From NCBI GenBank assembly GCA_011365055.1, contig RDOG01000005.1:1-64000 (forward strand): a DNA stretch of 64,000 bases, read 5' to 3'. The notes below the pieces were generated by a model. That model ran no database searches and was not told where the DNA came from. It was given only the letters and a program-made list of their open reading frames with translations. The position numbers were made by a program, and so were the translations under genes. Positions 1 through 8,319 of this stretch are shown here, piece after piece. This DNA is from Promethearchaeota archaeon. GTDB lineage: Archaea; Asgardarchaeota; Lokiarchaeia; Helarchaeales; RDOG01. How positions within the stretch are numbered: the first letter of the stretch is position 1; every line of letters begins with the position of its first letter.

Positions 1-1
1 C

Positions 2-310
2 CCCATGGCACTTTATCATGACATGGAATATAAAGAAATGGATGCTACCATTGAAATTGCAGTTCCAATAAGAGGAAGAATTAAAGCGGATGATGGATTT
101 GAGATAAAGGAATTACCTGCAATTAAAGCAGCAACAACAATGCATACAGGAGCTTATCAATATCTCATGGATACGTATAATAAACTGTTTAAATATATTA
201 GTGAGAATGGTTACCAAGTTTTGGGACCTGTTAGAGAAATTTATTTAACGAATCCAAATGAAAAAAAAGATGAAGAAAATTTAACTGAGCTTCTCGTTCC
301 GATAGCTTAG
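2..310 (+). CDS. GyrI-like small-molecule-binding domain protein (3' part)
   Basis: About 100 residues of the C-terminal part of a GyrI-like/BmrR-type effector-binding domain. The segment contains the family's 'ALYHD' strand, an alternating hydrophobic strand ending in 'EIAVPI', and the 'ATTMHTGAY' turn followed by a helix, closing with 'ELLVPIA'. The frame is open to the window edge and the codon before the first Met encodes Pro, which fits the usual Pro-Ala-Leu-Tyr context, so the protein starts outside the window. Such domains bind small or cationic amphipathic molecules, either alone or fused to AraC/MerR DNA-binding domains; which form this is cannot be seen. A T-rich stretch follows the stop. 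Confidence 0.7.
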   Translation, partial: PMALYHDMEYKEMDATIEIAVPIRGRIKADDGFEIKELPAIKAATTMHTGAYQYLMDTYNKLFKYISENGYQVLGPVREIYLTNPNEKKDEENLTELLVPIA

Positions 311-343
311 ATTAAAGATTTATAATGCTCTAGAATTCAATTG

Positions 344-357
344 TTTCTCTTTTTTTT
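344..357 (+). terminator. T-rich terminator after the GyrI-like gene
   Basis: A pyrimidine run ending in eight T lies about 35 bases after the TAG stop. Archaeal RNA polymerase commonly terminates in such T tracts without a hairpin. Position and composition are the only evidence. Confidence 0.35.
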
Positions 358-567
358 AAATCTTATTAAACAAGTCATTACTTTAATTTGATTCAAATAG
401 TTGAAGAATGAAAAAATTACTTCAAGTAGGAAAATATTCATTGTGAATAATAAAATAATTGTAGATTGATATTATTCTATGGTGTCTAAATATTATTATT
501 GATCTAAAAATTCACATATCATATATTCAATTTTAAAAAATATTTCTTATATTCTTTCTATCTAAGA

Positions 568-2877
568 TTAAATTTCAGGAAATAAGATAATAAAATTACT
601 TCCCTTCGTATAATCACCCATTAAATTATCTTCAACCCAAATTTTGCCGTCATAAAATTTAATAATTCTTTTAACGAGATATAATCCTAGTCCCATACCT
701 GTATGACCTAAACTGCCTCCAGAACCTCTTAAAAAGATTTCACGCTTCCTAACATCTTCAATTCCAAGTCCATTATCCTTGAACTCCATCCTTACAAATT
801 TACTATTGTAAATTTCCTCTCTGTGAATTCTTATGCGAATTTTTTTAATGTAATTTTTATTATGTTTTAATGAATTAAATATTAAATTCTCAAAAATATC
901 AATTAAGAGCTCATTAGCGTTAATCAAGAATTCTTTTTCAGATGAATCAACTTGAATATCAAATGTTTTTTCTTCAAGATTATGAGTTATGTGACTTATG
1001 GCTTCATTTAATACTTTAATAATTTCAATTGGTACAAGAGGTTCTTCATTTTCATCCATTCTTGAAAGTTTTTGTACATTCGTAACTAGTTTCGAGCCTC
1101 TTTTGATTTGTTCTCGTATTATATTTAGAATAGTGAGTGCATCCCCTCTTTTTTCAGGATTATTTAAATATAATGATGTAATTTCAGAGGAACTTAGAAT
1201 GTTTTGCAATATATTATTTATATCATGAGCAAAAACGTCTTTCAAAAATTCAGATCTATTGTATGCCTCTTGATATTTTTCTTTAGATTCTTGAAGTTCT
1301 CGTTCTACCTCTTTCTTAGAAGTAATATCTAAAATTGATGAAAATAAAGCTAATTTCCCTTCAAAATTAATCATTTTAGAAAATACTTCAATCCATTTCA
1401 TATTTCCAGATTTTGTAATAAATCTATATGTTCTTCGAGCAGGTGTTTTTATTAATCCTTTAAATACGTCTTGAACTTCATCCAAAATTTTTATTTTATC
1501 CTCTGGATGCATAAAATCAAATATTTTATTCGGTTCCCAATTCATCATTTCCTCTATACTATACTCACCAATTTCAGACGTCATTTTATTTGCATATTTT
1601 ATTTTTCCATCTTGAAATATTAAAATACCAATTAATGAATGTTCAGCCATCATTCTGAATTTTTCTTCAGATTCCTTTATTCTTCGCTCAGTTTCTAGTT
1701 GTTCAGTAATATCTTTACCAAACACTAATACTTTTGAATCTCTTTTATCATCATAAAATATTTTTCCATATGTATCCATCCATCTATAATGACCATCTTT
1801 ATGTCTATATCTCGCAATTAATGAACCTTCCCCTTTAACAACTGTTTCAATTATAGAGTTGGCATAATTATTTAAATCATCTGGATGAATAAAGTAATCC
1901 GTCCTTTTATCAATCATATCTTCTTTCTTATATCCTAGAACTCTTAAATAAGATCGTTCATTAATGAATTCGTATCGATTTCGTTTATTAATGATTGCAA
2001 TAAGATCTTGAGCATTTTCTGTAATCAACCTGTATCTTTCTTCCGATTCTTTCAATTTTAATTCAGCTTTTTTACGATTAGAAATATCGGTATGAACTCC
2101 AATAAGGTCAATGATTTCCCCTTTTTCATTTTTTATAGCATCTGCTCGTAAAAATACTGGGAATCTTCGACCACTTTTTGATATCATTTCAACTTCTCCA
2201 CTCCAAGATCTTCCACTAGTAATTTCTCCGAATACTTTTTGGCCGACCGTATTATCAAAATAAGCAGCAGGACCTCCCCCTGCACCTTGAAGCTCCTCAG
2301 CGGTATATTCAAATAATTTTGTAAAGGATTCATTTTGAAAGAAGTGTTTCCCTTTTGGATCTGATATTCCAATCGCATCACTCGTGCTTTGAAAAGCCTT
2401 CATTATCCTAATTAACTTCTCTTCGGTTTCTTTCTTTTCATTTATATTTCTAGCAATGAGAATAACTCCAATAATCTTCTGATTTTCCTTAATTGGAGTG
2501 AATCGGCATTCATACCATATAATGATTCTATTTGGACCAAAACCTTTAGTTGTCATTGAACTTGTTTGACCAGTTTGAAAGATTTCAGCAAGTTTTTCGT
2601 CATATTCTTGATGCGATTCAGGTAAAAAAAATTCTTTTAAATAATGACCTATTACATCTTCCCAATTAAGATGTGAAAAAATTCGATTTGCATAGTTTAT
2701 TTTTCCATTAATATCCAAAATAATTAAATAATCTGGATGATGTTCAAAAAAATAACGTAATTGCTTTTCGTTCTCAAAAATTATGTTTTCTATCGATTTA
2801 TTTTCCTTAAGTTGCTTTTGTAAAAATTTAATCTCATCTATTAATTGATCTTTAGTCTTTTCTTCGTCTTTCAACAA
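568..2877 (-). CDS. Multi-PAS cytoplasmic sensor histidine kinase
   Basis: A 769-aa histidine kinase. After a short N-terminal coiled coil there are four PAS/PAC units at roughly residues 36-155, 156-282, 283-405 and 406-530, each ending in a 'DI(T/S)...K' linker. A dimerisation/phosphoacceptor helix at about 545-610 carries the candidate histidine in 'FAHDINNILQNI'. The HATPase domain at about 640-769 shows an N box (ENLIFNSLKHN), G1 (DNGLGIED) and G2 (GMGLGLYLVK). No membrane segment or receiver domain is visible, so it should sense an intracellular signal (PAS ligand, redox or gas; unknown). No response regulator is adjacent. The start is a TTG (a second TTG follows directly); no upstream in-frame ATG is evident. 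Confidence 0.9.
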   Translation of the reverse strand: MLKDEEKTKDQLIDEIKFLQKQLKENKSIENIIFENEKQLRYFFEHHPDYLIILDINGKINYANRIFSHLNWEDVIGHYLKEFFLPESHQEYDEKLAEIFQTGQTSSMTTKGFGPNRIIIWYECRFTPIKENQKIIGVILIARNINEKKETEEKLIRIMKAFQSTSDAIGISDPKGKHFFQNESFTKLFEYTAEELQGAGGGPAAYFDNTVGQKVFGEITSGRSWSGEVEMISKSGRRFPVFLRADAIKNEKGEIIDLIGVHTDISNRKKAELKLKESEERYRLITENAQDLIAIINKRNRYEFINERSYLRVLGYKKEDMIDKRTDYFIHPDDLNNYANSIIETVVKGEGSLIARYRHKDGHYRWMDTYGKIFYDDKRDSKVLVFGKDITEQLETERRIKESEEKFRMMAEHSLIGILIFQDGKIKYANKMTSEIGEYSIEEMMNWEPNKIFDFMHPEDKIKILDEVQDVFKGLIKTPARRTYRFITKSGNMKWIEVFSKMINFEGKLALFSSILDITSKKEVERELQESKEKYQEAYNRSEFLKDVFAHDINNILQNILSSSEITSLYLNNPEKRGDALTILNIIREQIKRGSKLVTNVQKLSRMDENEEPLVPIEIIKVLNEAISHITHNLEEKTFDIQVDSSEKEFLINANELLIDIFENLIFNSLKHNKNYIKKIRIRIHREEIYNSKFVRMEFKDNGLGIEDVRKREIFLRGSGGSLGHTGMGLGLYLVKRIIKFYDGKIWVEDNLMGDYTKGSNFIILFPEI

Positions 2878-3299
2878 GGTTCACTTAGTTTTTTTTAAAA
2901 GAAAAAAATTTGTTTTTTAATCAATCAGAATCCACATTTTATGTAACATGAATTTTTATTAATAATTTTTATTCTTAATTTTTGAAAGAAAATCATTTTA
3001 TGCGTCATTATCGTTTTTTAATCTATTTTTTTAAGAAAAAATCTTCATTTATATCATAAATTGGACTTTGAATAAAAATAAAGGTTATTATTGTTAGTAA
3101 AACGTGAATAAATTGATTTTAAGATTTTTAATATTGTTTAATACTTTAAAAACATATAATAAATATAAAAAATAAATTATTAAAATTCAAAAACACTCTA
3201 AAATCTTTAATTTAAATTAACACGTTTGAAATTAAAATTTATATATATCAAATGCTATTATTAAAAATTCATAATTTAACATTTAAAAGGTGAGAATAC
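2878..3299. other. 422-bp intergenic region with divergent promoters
   Basis: A very AT-rich stretch between the divergent kinase and tetraspan genes. No convincing ORF, tRNA or repeat is visible. It must hold both promoters; the only clear element is the TATA-like stretch near 3237-3248. Confidence 0.5.
3237..3248 (+). promoter_or_regulatory. TATA-box-like element upstream of the tetraspan gene
   Basis: An AATTTATATATA-type stretch lies about 55 bases before the ATG at 3300. Transcription starting about 25 bases downstream would leave a short leader carrying the ribosome site AAGGTGAG at 3287-3294. This is by composition only in a very AT-rich region. Confidence 0.3.
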
Positions 3300-3725
3300 A
3301 TGTCAGATAAGCTTGAAAATCCAAAGCTTTTTTTTGGATTAGCATTAATTACTAGTATCGTCACTGCTGTCGGTTTATTCGTCTCTGATTTTGGAGGCTA
3401 TTATGTTCCTTATGTGGGCTGGTTTTGGTTAAGTGCTGGTCCATTATTGATATTCATCGGTGTCCTATATATTTTTGTTGCTATTATTTGTTTACTAGGA
3501 ATTGGAATAATCGATTATGAGCTTCCAAATAAAGCATATTTGGGTGCATCTTTGTTTTCGTTGGCTATGTTTATAATATTTATAATTGCAGGGATCACTT
3601 TTGCAGTAATAATGGCAATAGATGATTATGAAGCGTGGTTTGAATTCGCCTTCTATGCTGGAGTAATCGGCAGTCCATTAACTGGTGGGTTTTTATTCTT
3701 AGGATATAGAACCTTAACATCATAA
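3300..3725 (+). CDS. Small four-helix membrane protein
   Basis: A 141-aa protein with four predicted membrane helices at about residues 10-28, 45-68, 80-105 and 115-136 and very short loops. No catalytic motif, Cys pattern or known family is recognised. The start is ATG with a good ribosome site (AAGGTGAG, 3287-3294). It is followed by a T-rich tract and then the C39-like peptidase gene on the same strand. Function unknown. Confidence 0.75.
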   Translation: MSDKLENPKLFFGLALITSIVTAVGLFVSDFGGYYVPYVGWFWLSAGPLLIFIGVLYIFVAIICLLGIGIIDYELPNKAYLGASLFSLAMFIIFIIAGITFAVIMAIDDYEAWFEFAFYAGVIGSPLTGGFLFLGYRTLTS

Positions 3726-3739
3726 AATTTAAAGAAAAA

Positions 3740-3760
3740 TTTTTTTCTCTTTTTTCTTTC
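3740..3760 (+). terminator. T-rich tract after the tetraspan gene
   Basis: An almost pure pyrimidine stretch of about 21 bases (three C, the rest T) begins 14 bases after the stop codon. It is likely an archaeal terminator and also separates this gene from the peptidase gene. Confidence 0.4.
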
Positions 3761-3782
3761 TATATATATTAAAGGGATCATA

Positions 3783-4292
3783 ATGTTTTTTGTAAAAAAC
3801 TGGAATAAATTAATTGTATGTCAAAGACATAATAACGGATGCATTCCGGCTGGAATTGAATGGATTTTACGTTATGCAGGGATAATTAATATAGAATTTG
3901 ATGGATTTCAAGAAGAATTTAATTTGGAAAATAGGCGGATTTCCGTTAATAAATTTAAAACCGTTGCCGAAGCTATACAAAAAAAATATCCACAAGTTAA
4001 ATTTGAAATTGAAGATTATGAAATTGGTGATGGAGTTAAAAAAATTGAAAAAGTAAAAGAACTACTTAAAAAAAACATTCCACCCTTGTATTCCATCACT
4101 AGATTTTATGGTAAATTCGAATGCCATGTGATGCCTGTCATTGGATTTGATGAACAATTTTTATACATGCTAGATTTCTCGGACTCGTGTGGAAATTCTA
4201 ATATATCAAGAGTTGATCAGAAATTTCTAATCAAATTGCATCAGGCATGGGAAGAAGGTCGGGATTTAATGTGGATTCCCTTATCTAAATAA
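3783..4292 (+). CDS. Papain-like (C39-type) cysteine peptidase-like protein
   Basis: A 169-aa single-domain protein resembling the C39-like papain fold. The N-terminal motif 'CQRHNNGCIPAG' gives Gln14 as the candidate oxyanion-hole residue and Cys20 as nucleophile. 'ECHVMPVIGFD' supplies His115, and 'MLDFSD' supplies Asp131, in the order Cys-His-Asp expected for the family. No signal peptide or membrane segment is present, so it probably acts in the cytoplasm. It could be a peptidase, a transglutaminase-like enzyme or an inactive binder; the substrate is unknown. ATG start with GGGAT a few bases upstream. Confidence 0.65.
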   Translation: MFFVKNWNKLIVCQRHNNGCIPAGIEWILRYAGIINIEFDGFQEEFNLENRRISVNKFKTVAEAIQKKYPQVKFEIEDYEIGDGVKKIEKVKELLKKNIPPLYSITRFYGKFECHVMPVIGFDEQFLYMLDFSDSCGNSNISRVDQKFLIKLHQAWEEGRDLMWIPLSK

Positions 4293-4440
4293 ATTTTGCT
4301 TTTTTCTAACCTTAAGATTCGATTTTTCGTATTATTTGGATGATATTCATTCTCATATATGTAAATTGTATATTTCTTTAATATCAGAGATAGAATTTAT
4401 TTTCATTTATCTTTATGAAATTTTATGATATCTTAACTGA

Positions 4441-4869
4441 TTGGTGTTTAATACGTTCAATATTAAAGATTTAATGCAAAATCAATTAGTAATGATGATC
4501 AGGCTATTTTTATTGCATGTTTATTCATTCTATCTTTTAATTTATAGATCATCAATAAAGAAGATAATGAAAATCTTTCTTTACGAAATGAATTCATTTG
4601 ATTATCAGCGATATCATAAAAAATATAAAAAAATGACTTTAAATCTAATACAATATCTCGAAGAATCCCCCCTAAAACTTAAAAAAATTAACTTAATAAG
4701 TGTTTCATTTAAAAAATCGCTGTTATTGGCTTCAAGGTTTTTTTATGAATCCTTCTTAATTCGAAATAGATATACGATTTTTGAATTAAAATCCTTTAAA
4801 TTTAATAGATATCCTTACAATCTAAAAATCCTTGATATTATGGTAAAAATTCCTATAGGAGAGAACTAA
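4441..4869 (+). CDS. Uncertain small basic protein, unknown
   Basis: An open frame of 142 codons starting at TTG, with no clear ribosome site. The product is Lys/Tyr/Phe/Leu/Ile-rich, with one hydrophobic stretch near residues 17-34 and no recognised family. The residue mix is what translated AT-rich DNA yields by chance, so this may be a decayed gene or a fortuitous ORF. It lies alone between the peptidase gene and the convergent gcvH-like gene. Kept only because the frame is long and does not overlap a better gene. Confidence 0.25.
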   Translation: MVFNTFNIKDLMQNQLVMMIRLFLLHVYSFYLLIYRSSIKKIMKIFLYEMNSFDYQRYHKKYKKMTLNLIQYLEESPLKLKKINLISVSFKKSLLLASRFFYESFLIRNRYTIFELKSFKFNRYPYNLKILDIMVKIPIGEN

Positions 4870-4965
4870 TCGATCCTGATGTTTAAAATTTATAAATTAT
4901 TCCCATTAGCTTATACTCTAATCATCAAAAGAATCAAAATTAAAAAGAAAAAGTGTTAATTAGAT

Positions 4966-5388
4966 TTATATCTTTTTAAGTTCTTCTTCTGCCCAAGTTT
5001 TTATCTTGTCACCAGAAACTAAATTACCTAATTCTGCATTTACGTCTCCCGTTGGTTTCAAAGTCAAGATCCAACCTTCTCCATATGGATCTTCATTTAC
5101 TGATTTTACATTTCTACCAGACGCATTCTCATTAACAGTGACTATTTCTCCAGAAATTGGCGAAGCTAACGGGATTACACCTTTTCCGGCTTCTGCAGTT
5201 CCAAAGTTTTTACCTTGTTCAATAGTTTTACCAGCTTTTTTTGTGCGAACAAAAATAATTTTTCCCGCGAGTGAAATTCCTATAGAATCTACACCCACTT
5301 TAATGATATCTCCTTCTTTTTTTGCCCACGTATGTTTATCCGTATAAAATAAATTATCAGGTAATTCATAATCTCCTACTTTTACCAT
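4966..5388 (-). CDS. GcvH-like lipoyl-carrier protein (copy 1)
   Basis: A 140-aa protein with the whole H-protein/lipoyl fold: 'YTDKHTWAKKEGD' at the N-terminus, 'VGVDSIGISLAGKI', the lipoyl hairpin 'FGTAEAGKGVIPLASPISG' with Lys69 as the predicted lipoylated residue, and the 'NEDPYGEGWIL' segment. In glycine cleavage H proteins the hairpin is usually ES-V-K-A; here it is EAGKG. No gcvP, gcvT or lipoate ligase gene is in the window. Its neighbours are a STAS-like gene, a second GcvH-like gene and an Hdr operon, which suggests a carrier working with heterodisulfide-reductase-like complexes, as LbpA does in bacterial sHdr sulfur oxidation, rather than glycine cleavage. The function is inferred. 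Confidence 0.85.
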   Translation of the reverse strand: MVKVGDYELPDNLFYTDKHTWAKKEGDIIKVGVDSIGISLAGKIIFVRTKKAGKTIEQGKNFGTAEAGKGVIPLASPISGEIVTVNENASGRNVKSVNEDPYGEGWILTLKPTGDVNAELGNLVSGDKIKTWAEEELKKI

Positions 5389-5632
5389 ACTATCACGAAC
5401 TTAATCTCTTAAAATGAAATTAATTGACACTAGTTGTATATAAGAACCATATTTTAATGTTAATGGCAAATTCTAAAGGGATATTAATCCATAATTTGAA
5501 AAAAGAACTACTTCATTTTGATAAATTAAATCCCAAATTTAGATATAAGGAAGAAAAAAGGATTTAAATCCATATATTTTTCTCATCAACTTTTTATAGA
5601 ACCGTGAATTTAAAAAAAAGAGGTTGAAAAAC

Positions 5633-6019
5633 TTGGAACGTGTTCGTTGGATTAATCATAAGGGTAAAAATATAATAGTTGCAGATTATTCAAATTTACG
5701 TTCAAACAAACCTGAAGATAAAGCGATAGTTTTTCGAGTCATTGATGAATTCAAAAAAGAATTAAATAAATTAAAAGGAAAAAAAGCTCTAACTCTCACA
5801 GATGTAACTAATTCGTACGCAAATTCTGAAACTATGGACGCTTTGAAATCTTTAGCAAAATATTGCAAAGAAAAAGATCTTATTGAAAAGGAATGTGCTG
5901 TTGGGATCACCGGTGTAAAAAAGTTTTTGCTTCAAGTAGTTAATTTATTTGGAGGGTCAGATGTAAAACCTTTCAATGATATGGAACCTGCAATGGAATA
6001 TCTAGTCTCTGAAAAATAA
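5633..6019 (+). CDS. STAS/SpoIIAA-like domain protein
   Basis: About 128 aa with a STAS-like pattern: strand 'KNIIVADYSNL', a long helix, strand 'KKALTLTDVTNSY', a helix, then 'ECAVGITGVKKFLLQVV', and a closing helix 'DMEPAMEYLVSEK'. These domains usually bind partners or small ligands; no catalytic residues are evident. Starts: a TTG at 5624 directly abuts GAGGT (5620-5624), whereas the TTG at 5633 is 8 bases after it, so 5633 is preferred. It lies between two GcvH-like genes, divergent from copy 1, and a T9 tract follows. A link to the Hdr system is by position only. Confidence 0.6.
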   Translation: MERVRWINHKGKNIIVADYSNLRSNKPEDKAIVFRVIDEFKKELNKLKGKKALTLTDVTNSYANSETMDALKSLAKYCKEKDLIEKECAVGITGVKKFLLQVVNLFGGSDVKPFNDMEPAMEYLVSEK

Positions 6020-6022
6020 TCC

Positions 6023-6031
6023 TTTTTTTTT
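6023..6031 (+). terminator. T9 terminator after the STAS-like gene
   Basis: Nine consecutive T begin four bases after the TAA stop, typical of archaeal oligo-T termination. Confidence 0.4.
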
Positions 6032-6423
6032 AAATTAAATTCATTCATTAAAATTTAAAAATTGAATTTAAATTAGGAAAATTGAGCAATAGCTGGAAAT
6101 AAGAAACGGTATATTCAAGCAAAATTAAACAATTTTTACATTGAATTTTATAAAAAAAGAATTATAATAAACATGATAATTTCTTAATTATTTGTTATTA
6201 AGAAATAAATATTCTCTGCTTTTTTAATACGTTTTCCTATAATCTTGATAATAAAATTACGTTTCTTCAAAATCAAAATCAATTTTTATGAAAAGGATAT
6301 TGTAGAAATCTTTCAGAAATAAAAATTCTCTCTTTTTTCATGATTTTTTAGGGAAAATCTAATTAATGAATTTTGACTTTAATTACTTGAAATACAAATT
6401 CATTAGACATAGAAGGTATTTCA
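6032..6423. other. Intergenic region before the Hdr operon
   Basis: About 390 AT-rich bases with no supportable ORF or RNA. It should contain the promoter of the gcvH2-hdr operon; no TATA element stands out from the background. A ribosome site AAGGT lies just before the ATG at 6424. Confidence 0.4.
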
Positions 6424-6876
6424 ATGGCAACTATTGAAGGTTATGAATTTCCAGATAATTTATACTATAATGAACATAGTTTATGGGCTAAAATTGATGG
6501 TAATAATATTGCTTGGGTTGGTATCACGGATCTGGCACGAAAACATATAGAAGAAATAACGTATATTGATGTGATTTTCGAAGAGGGAGAAATAATAAAA
6601 TTAAATCGTCCCTTTGGAACGATAGAATCCGGAAAGGGTTCGATCACGTTGTATAGCCCGATATCAGGTGAAATTATAGAAATAAATGAAGAACTTCAAG
6701 ATCAAGTCAATCAATTAAAAGAAGACTGTTATGGAAAAGGCTGGCTAATTAAAGTCAAACCAACAAATTTAAATGAAGATTTAGACATTTTAATGAAATC
6801 TGGGACGGAAAAACTCCAAGCATGGGCAGAAAAAGAGTTGGATAGAATTAATAAGATGAAAGATGAAAATAAATAG
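6424..6876 (+). CDS. GcvH-like lipoyl-carrier protein (copy 2), first gene of the Hdr operon
   Basis: A 150-aa GcvH-like protein, clearly related to copy 1 through 'GYEFPDNLYYNEHSLWAK', the lipoyl hairpin 'FGTIESGKGSITLYSPISG' (predicted lipoyl Lys71) and 'DCYGKGWLIKVKPT'. It extends to a Lys/Glu-rich C-terminal helix. It sits only 3 bases ahead of the hdrB-like gene in the same direction, so it is almost certainly cotranscribed with the Hdr subunits. That link supports a role as a lipoamide-bound substrate or electron carrier for the Hdr-like complex, comparable to LbpA of the sHdr system. No glycine cleavage genes are nearby. Confidence 0.87.
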   Translation: MATIEGYEFPDNLYYNEHSLWAKIDGNNIAWVGITDLARKHIEEITYIDVIFEEGEIIKLNRPFGTIESGKGSITLYSPISGEIIEINEELQDQVNQLKEDCYGKGWLIKVKPTNLNEDLDILMKSGTEKLQAWAEKELDRINKMKDENK

Positions 6877-6879
6877 TAG

Positions 6880-7791
6880 GTGAAGTATATAGATATTGCT
6901 TTTTTCCCAGGTTGTACCATGCCTGGAGTTGCAATGGGGTATGAAGCTAGCTCAAGATTAGTTTTCAAGAAATTGGGCATAAATTTTATCGATTTTGAAG
7001 ATTTTAGCTGTTGTGCACCAATGTTTGTTGAAAATATAAGTCCTAATGCTCATTTAGCTATTTCAGCAAGAAATTTAGCTATAGCTGAAGAAAAAAATCT
7101 TGATATAATCACGTTTTGTAGTGGTTGTTACTCTACTCTCAAAAAAGCATCTTATGAAATTTTTAATAAAAATCAAAATTTTGAAAAAGCAAATGCAATT
7201 TTAAAAAAGCTAAATAAAAAATTTGAAAATAAAATAAAGATTTATCATGGTTTAGAATTCATAAAAAACAAGATTGGATATTCAGAAATAAAAAAAAATA
7301 TTAAATTCCATTTTAAAGGATTAAATCTTGCTAGTTTTCACGGTTGTCATATTTCTCGACCATCTGAAATAGTTCAATTTGAAGATCCAGAATATCCAAC
7401 ATCATTAGATGAATTAATTTCATTACTTAAAGGAAATATCATTAATTATGAAGGAAAATTTGATTGTTGTGGAGGAACTATAAAGAATTTACAAGATAAT
7501 ATCTCATTAGAAATTCTTCGAATTAAATTAAAAAGTTTAAAGCAATTAAAAGCAGATGCTGTAATTCTTGCATGCCCATTTTGTTTTTATCAATTTGATG
7601 CCGGTCAAAAAGTGATATTCACTCAATTTAAAGAAAAATATGAAATTCCTATATTGACTTTTACCGATTTACTTGGTCTAGCATTTGGACTTCCCAGAAA
7701 AAATTTAGGATTGCAGACTCATCGTGTTAAATTAAAGAAATTTTTACAAAAATTTGATGAAATTAATGGAATTGAAAACTTAAATGATTGA
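6880..7791 (+). CDS. hdrB: HdrB-like CCG-domain subunit (copy 1)
   Basis: A 303-aa heterodisulfide reductase B-type subunit with two CCG cysteine motifs. The first is C12-x31-C44C45-x34-C80-x2-C83 (FFPGC, FSCCAP, FCSGC). The second runs FHGC, FDCCGG, ACPFC. In methanogen HdrB such motifs bind two noncubane [4Fe-4S] clusters that reduce disulfides. It pairs with the HdrC that follows, overlapping by 8 bases. Start: GTG at 6880 has no upstream ribosome site; the TAGGTGA at 6877-6883 lies 8 bases (counted from AGG) before an ATA at 6889, which would give 'MDIAFFPGC'. Confidence 0.9.
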   Translation: MKYIDIAFFPGCTMPGVAMGYEASSRLVFKKLGINFIDFEDFSCCAPMFVENISPNAHLAISARNLAIAEEKNLDIITFCSGCYSTLKKASYEIFNKNQNFEKANAILKKLNKKFENKIKIYHGLEFIKNKIGYSEIKKNIKFHFKGLNLASFHGCHISRPSEIVQFEDPEYPTSLDELISLLKGNIINYEGKFDCCGGTIKNLQDNISLEILRIKLKSLKQLKADAVILACPFCFYQFDAGQKVIFTQFKEKYEIPILTFTDLLGLAFGLPRKNLGLQTHRVKLKKFLQKFDEINGIENLND

Positions 7792-8317
7792 AAAAATAAC
7801 TAAAACTGACATAATAGACATTGATAATGCAGATAATTCACTTATAGAAGAAGTGAAAAAATATATAGGCAATAAGATTTACCAATGTTTGCAATGTGGG
7901 ACTTGCACCAGTGGTTGTCCAATGACTCCATTCGGTTATAATATAAGAAAAATTGTAAAATTAGTAATGTTAGGTTTAAGAACAGAGTTAATGAAAAGTG
8001 AATTTATTTGGTTCTGTTCAGAATGTGGTAAATGTGGTGAAAGATGTCCACACGGTCTAAAAAATTACACTTTAATCTCAATTTTACGGAGAATGACAAT
8101 AGAAAATGGGCACGTTCCAACTTCATATAAGCACATGATTAAAAAAATTCAAATCTCAGGAAAAATTACAGAAGTTAATGAAGCCATTAATCTCAAACGT
8201 GAGAGGTGTGGTCTAAAAAATTTAAAAGGGAAGCTTAATAAAAAAGCTTTGGATGAAATCAATTTAATTCTAAAAGAAACTAAGATTTTAGATAAATTAA
8301 AAAGAAAAGATGAATAA
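7784..8317 (+). CDS. hdrC: HdrC-like iron-sulfur subunit (copy 1)
   Basis: A 177-aa electron-transfer subunit with two [4Fe-4S] motifs: C35, C38, C41, C45 and C78, C81, C84, C88, separated by the typical helix 'NIRKIVKLVMLGL'. In Hdr complexes HdrC carries electrons between HdrA and the HdrB active site. The ATG overlaps the hdrB stop. The C-terminal tail of about 85 residues is Lys-rich and unlike the short tail of copy 2. The next gene begins 2 bases after the stop. Confidence 0.9.
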   Translation: MIEKITKTDIIDIDNADNSLIEEVKKYIGNKIYQCLQCGTCTSGCPMTPFGYNIRKIVKLVMLGLRTELMKSEFIWFCSECGKCGERCPHGLKNYTLISILRRMTIENGHVPTSYKHMIKKIQISGKITEVNEAINLKRERCGLKNLKGKLNKKALDEINLILKETKILDKLKRKDE

Positions 8318-8319
8318 TT

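Noticed and set aside
4966..6876. Reading the two GcvH-like proteins as ordinary glycine cleavage system H proteins
   Set aside because: No gcvP, gcvT or lipoamide dehydrogenase gene is nearby and the genes are tied to hdr genes; the glycine role is not excluded genome-wide.
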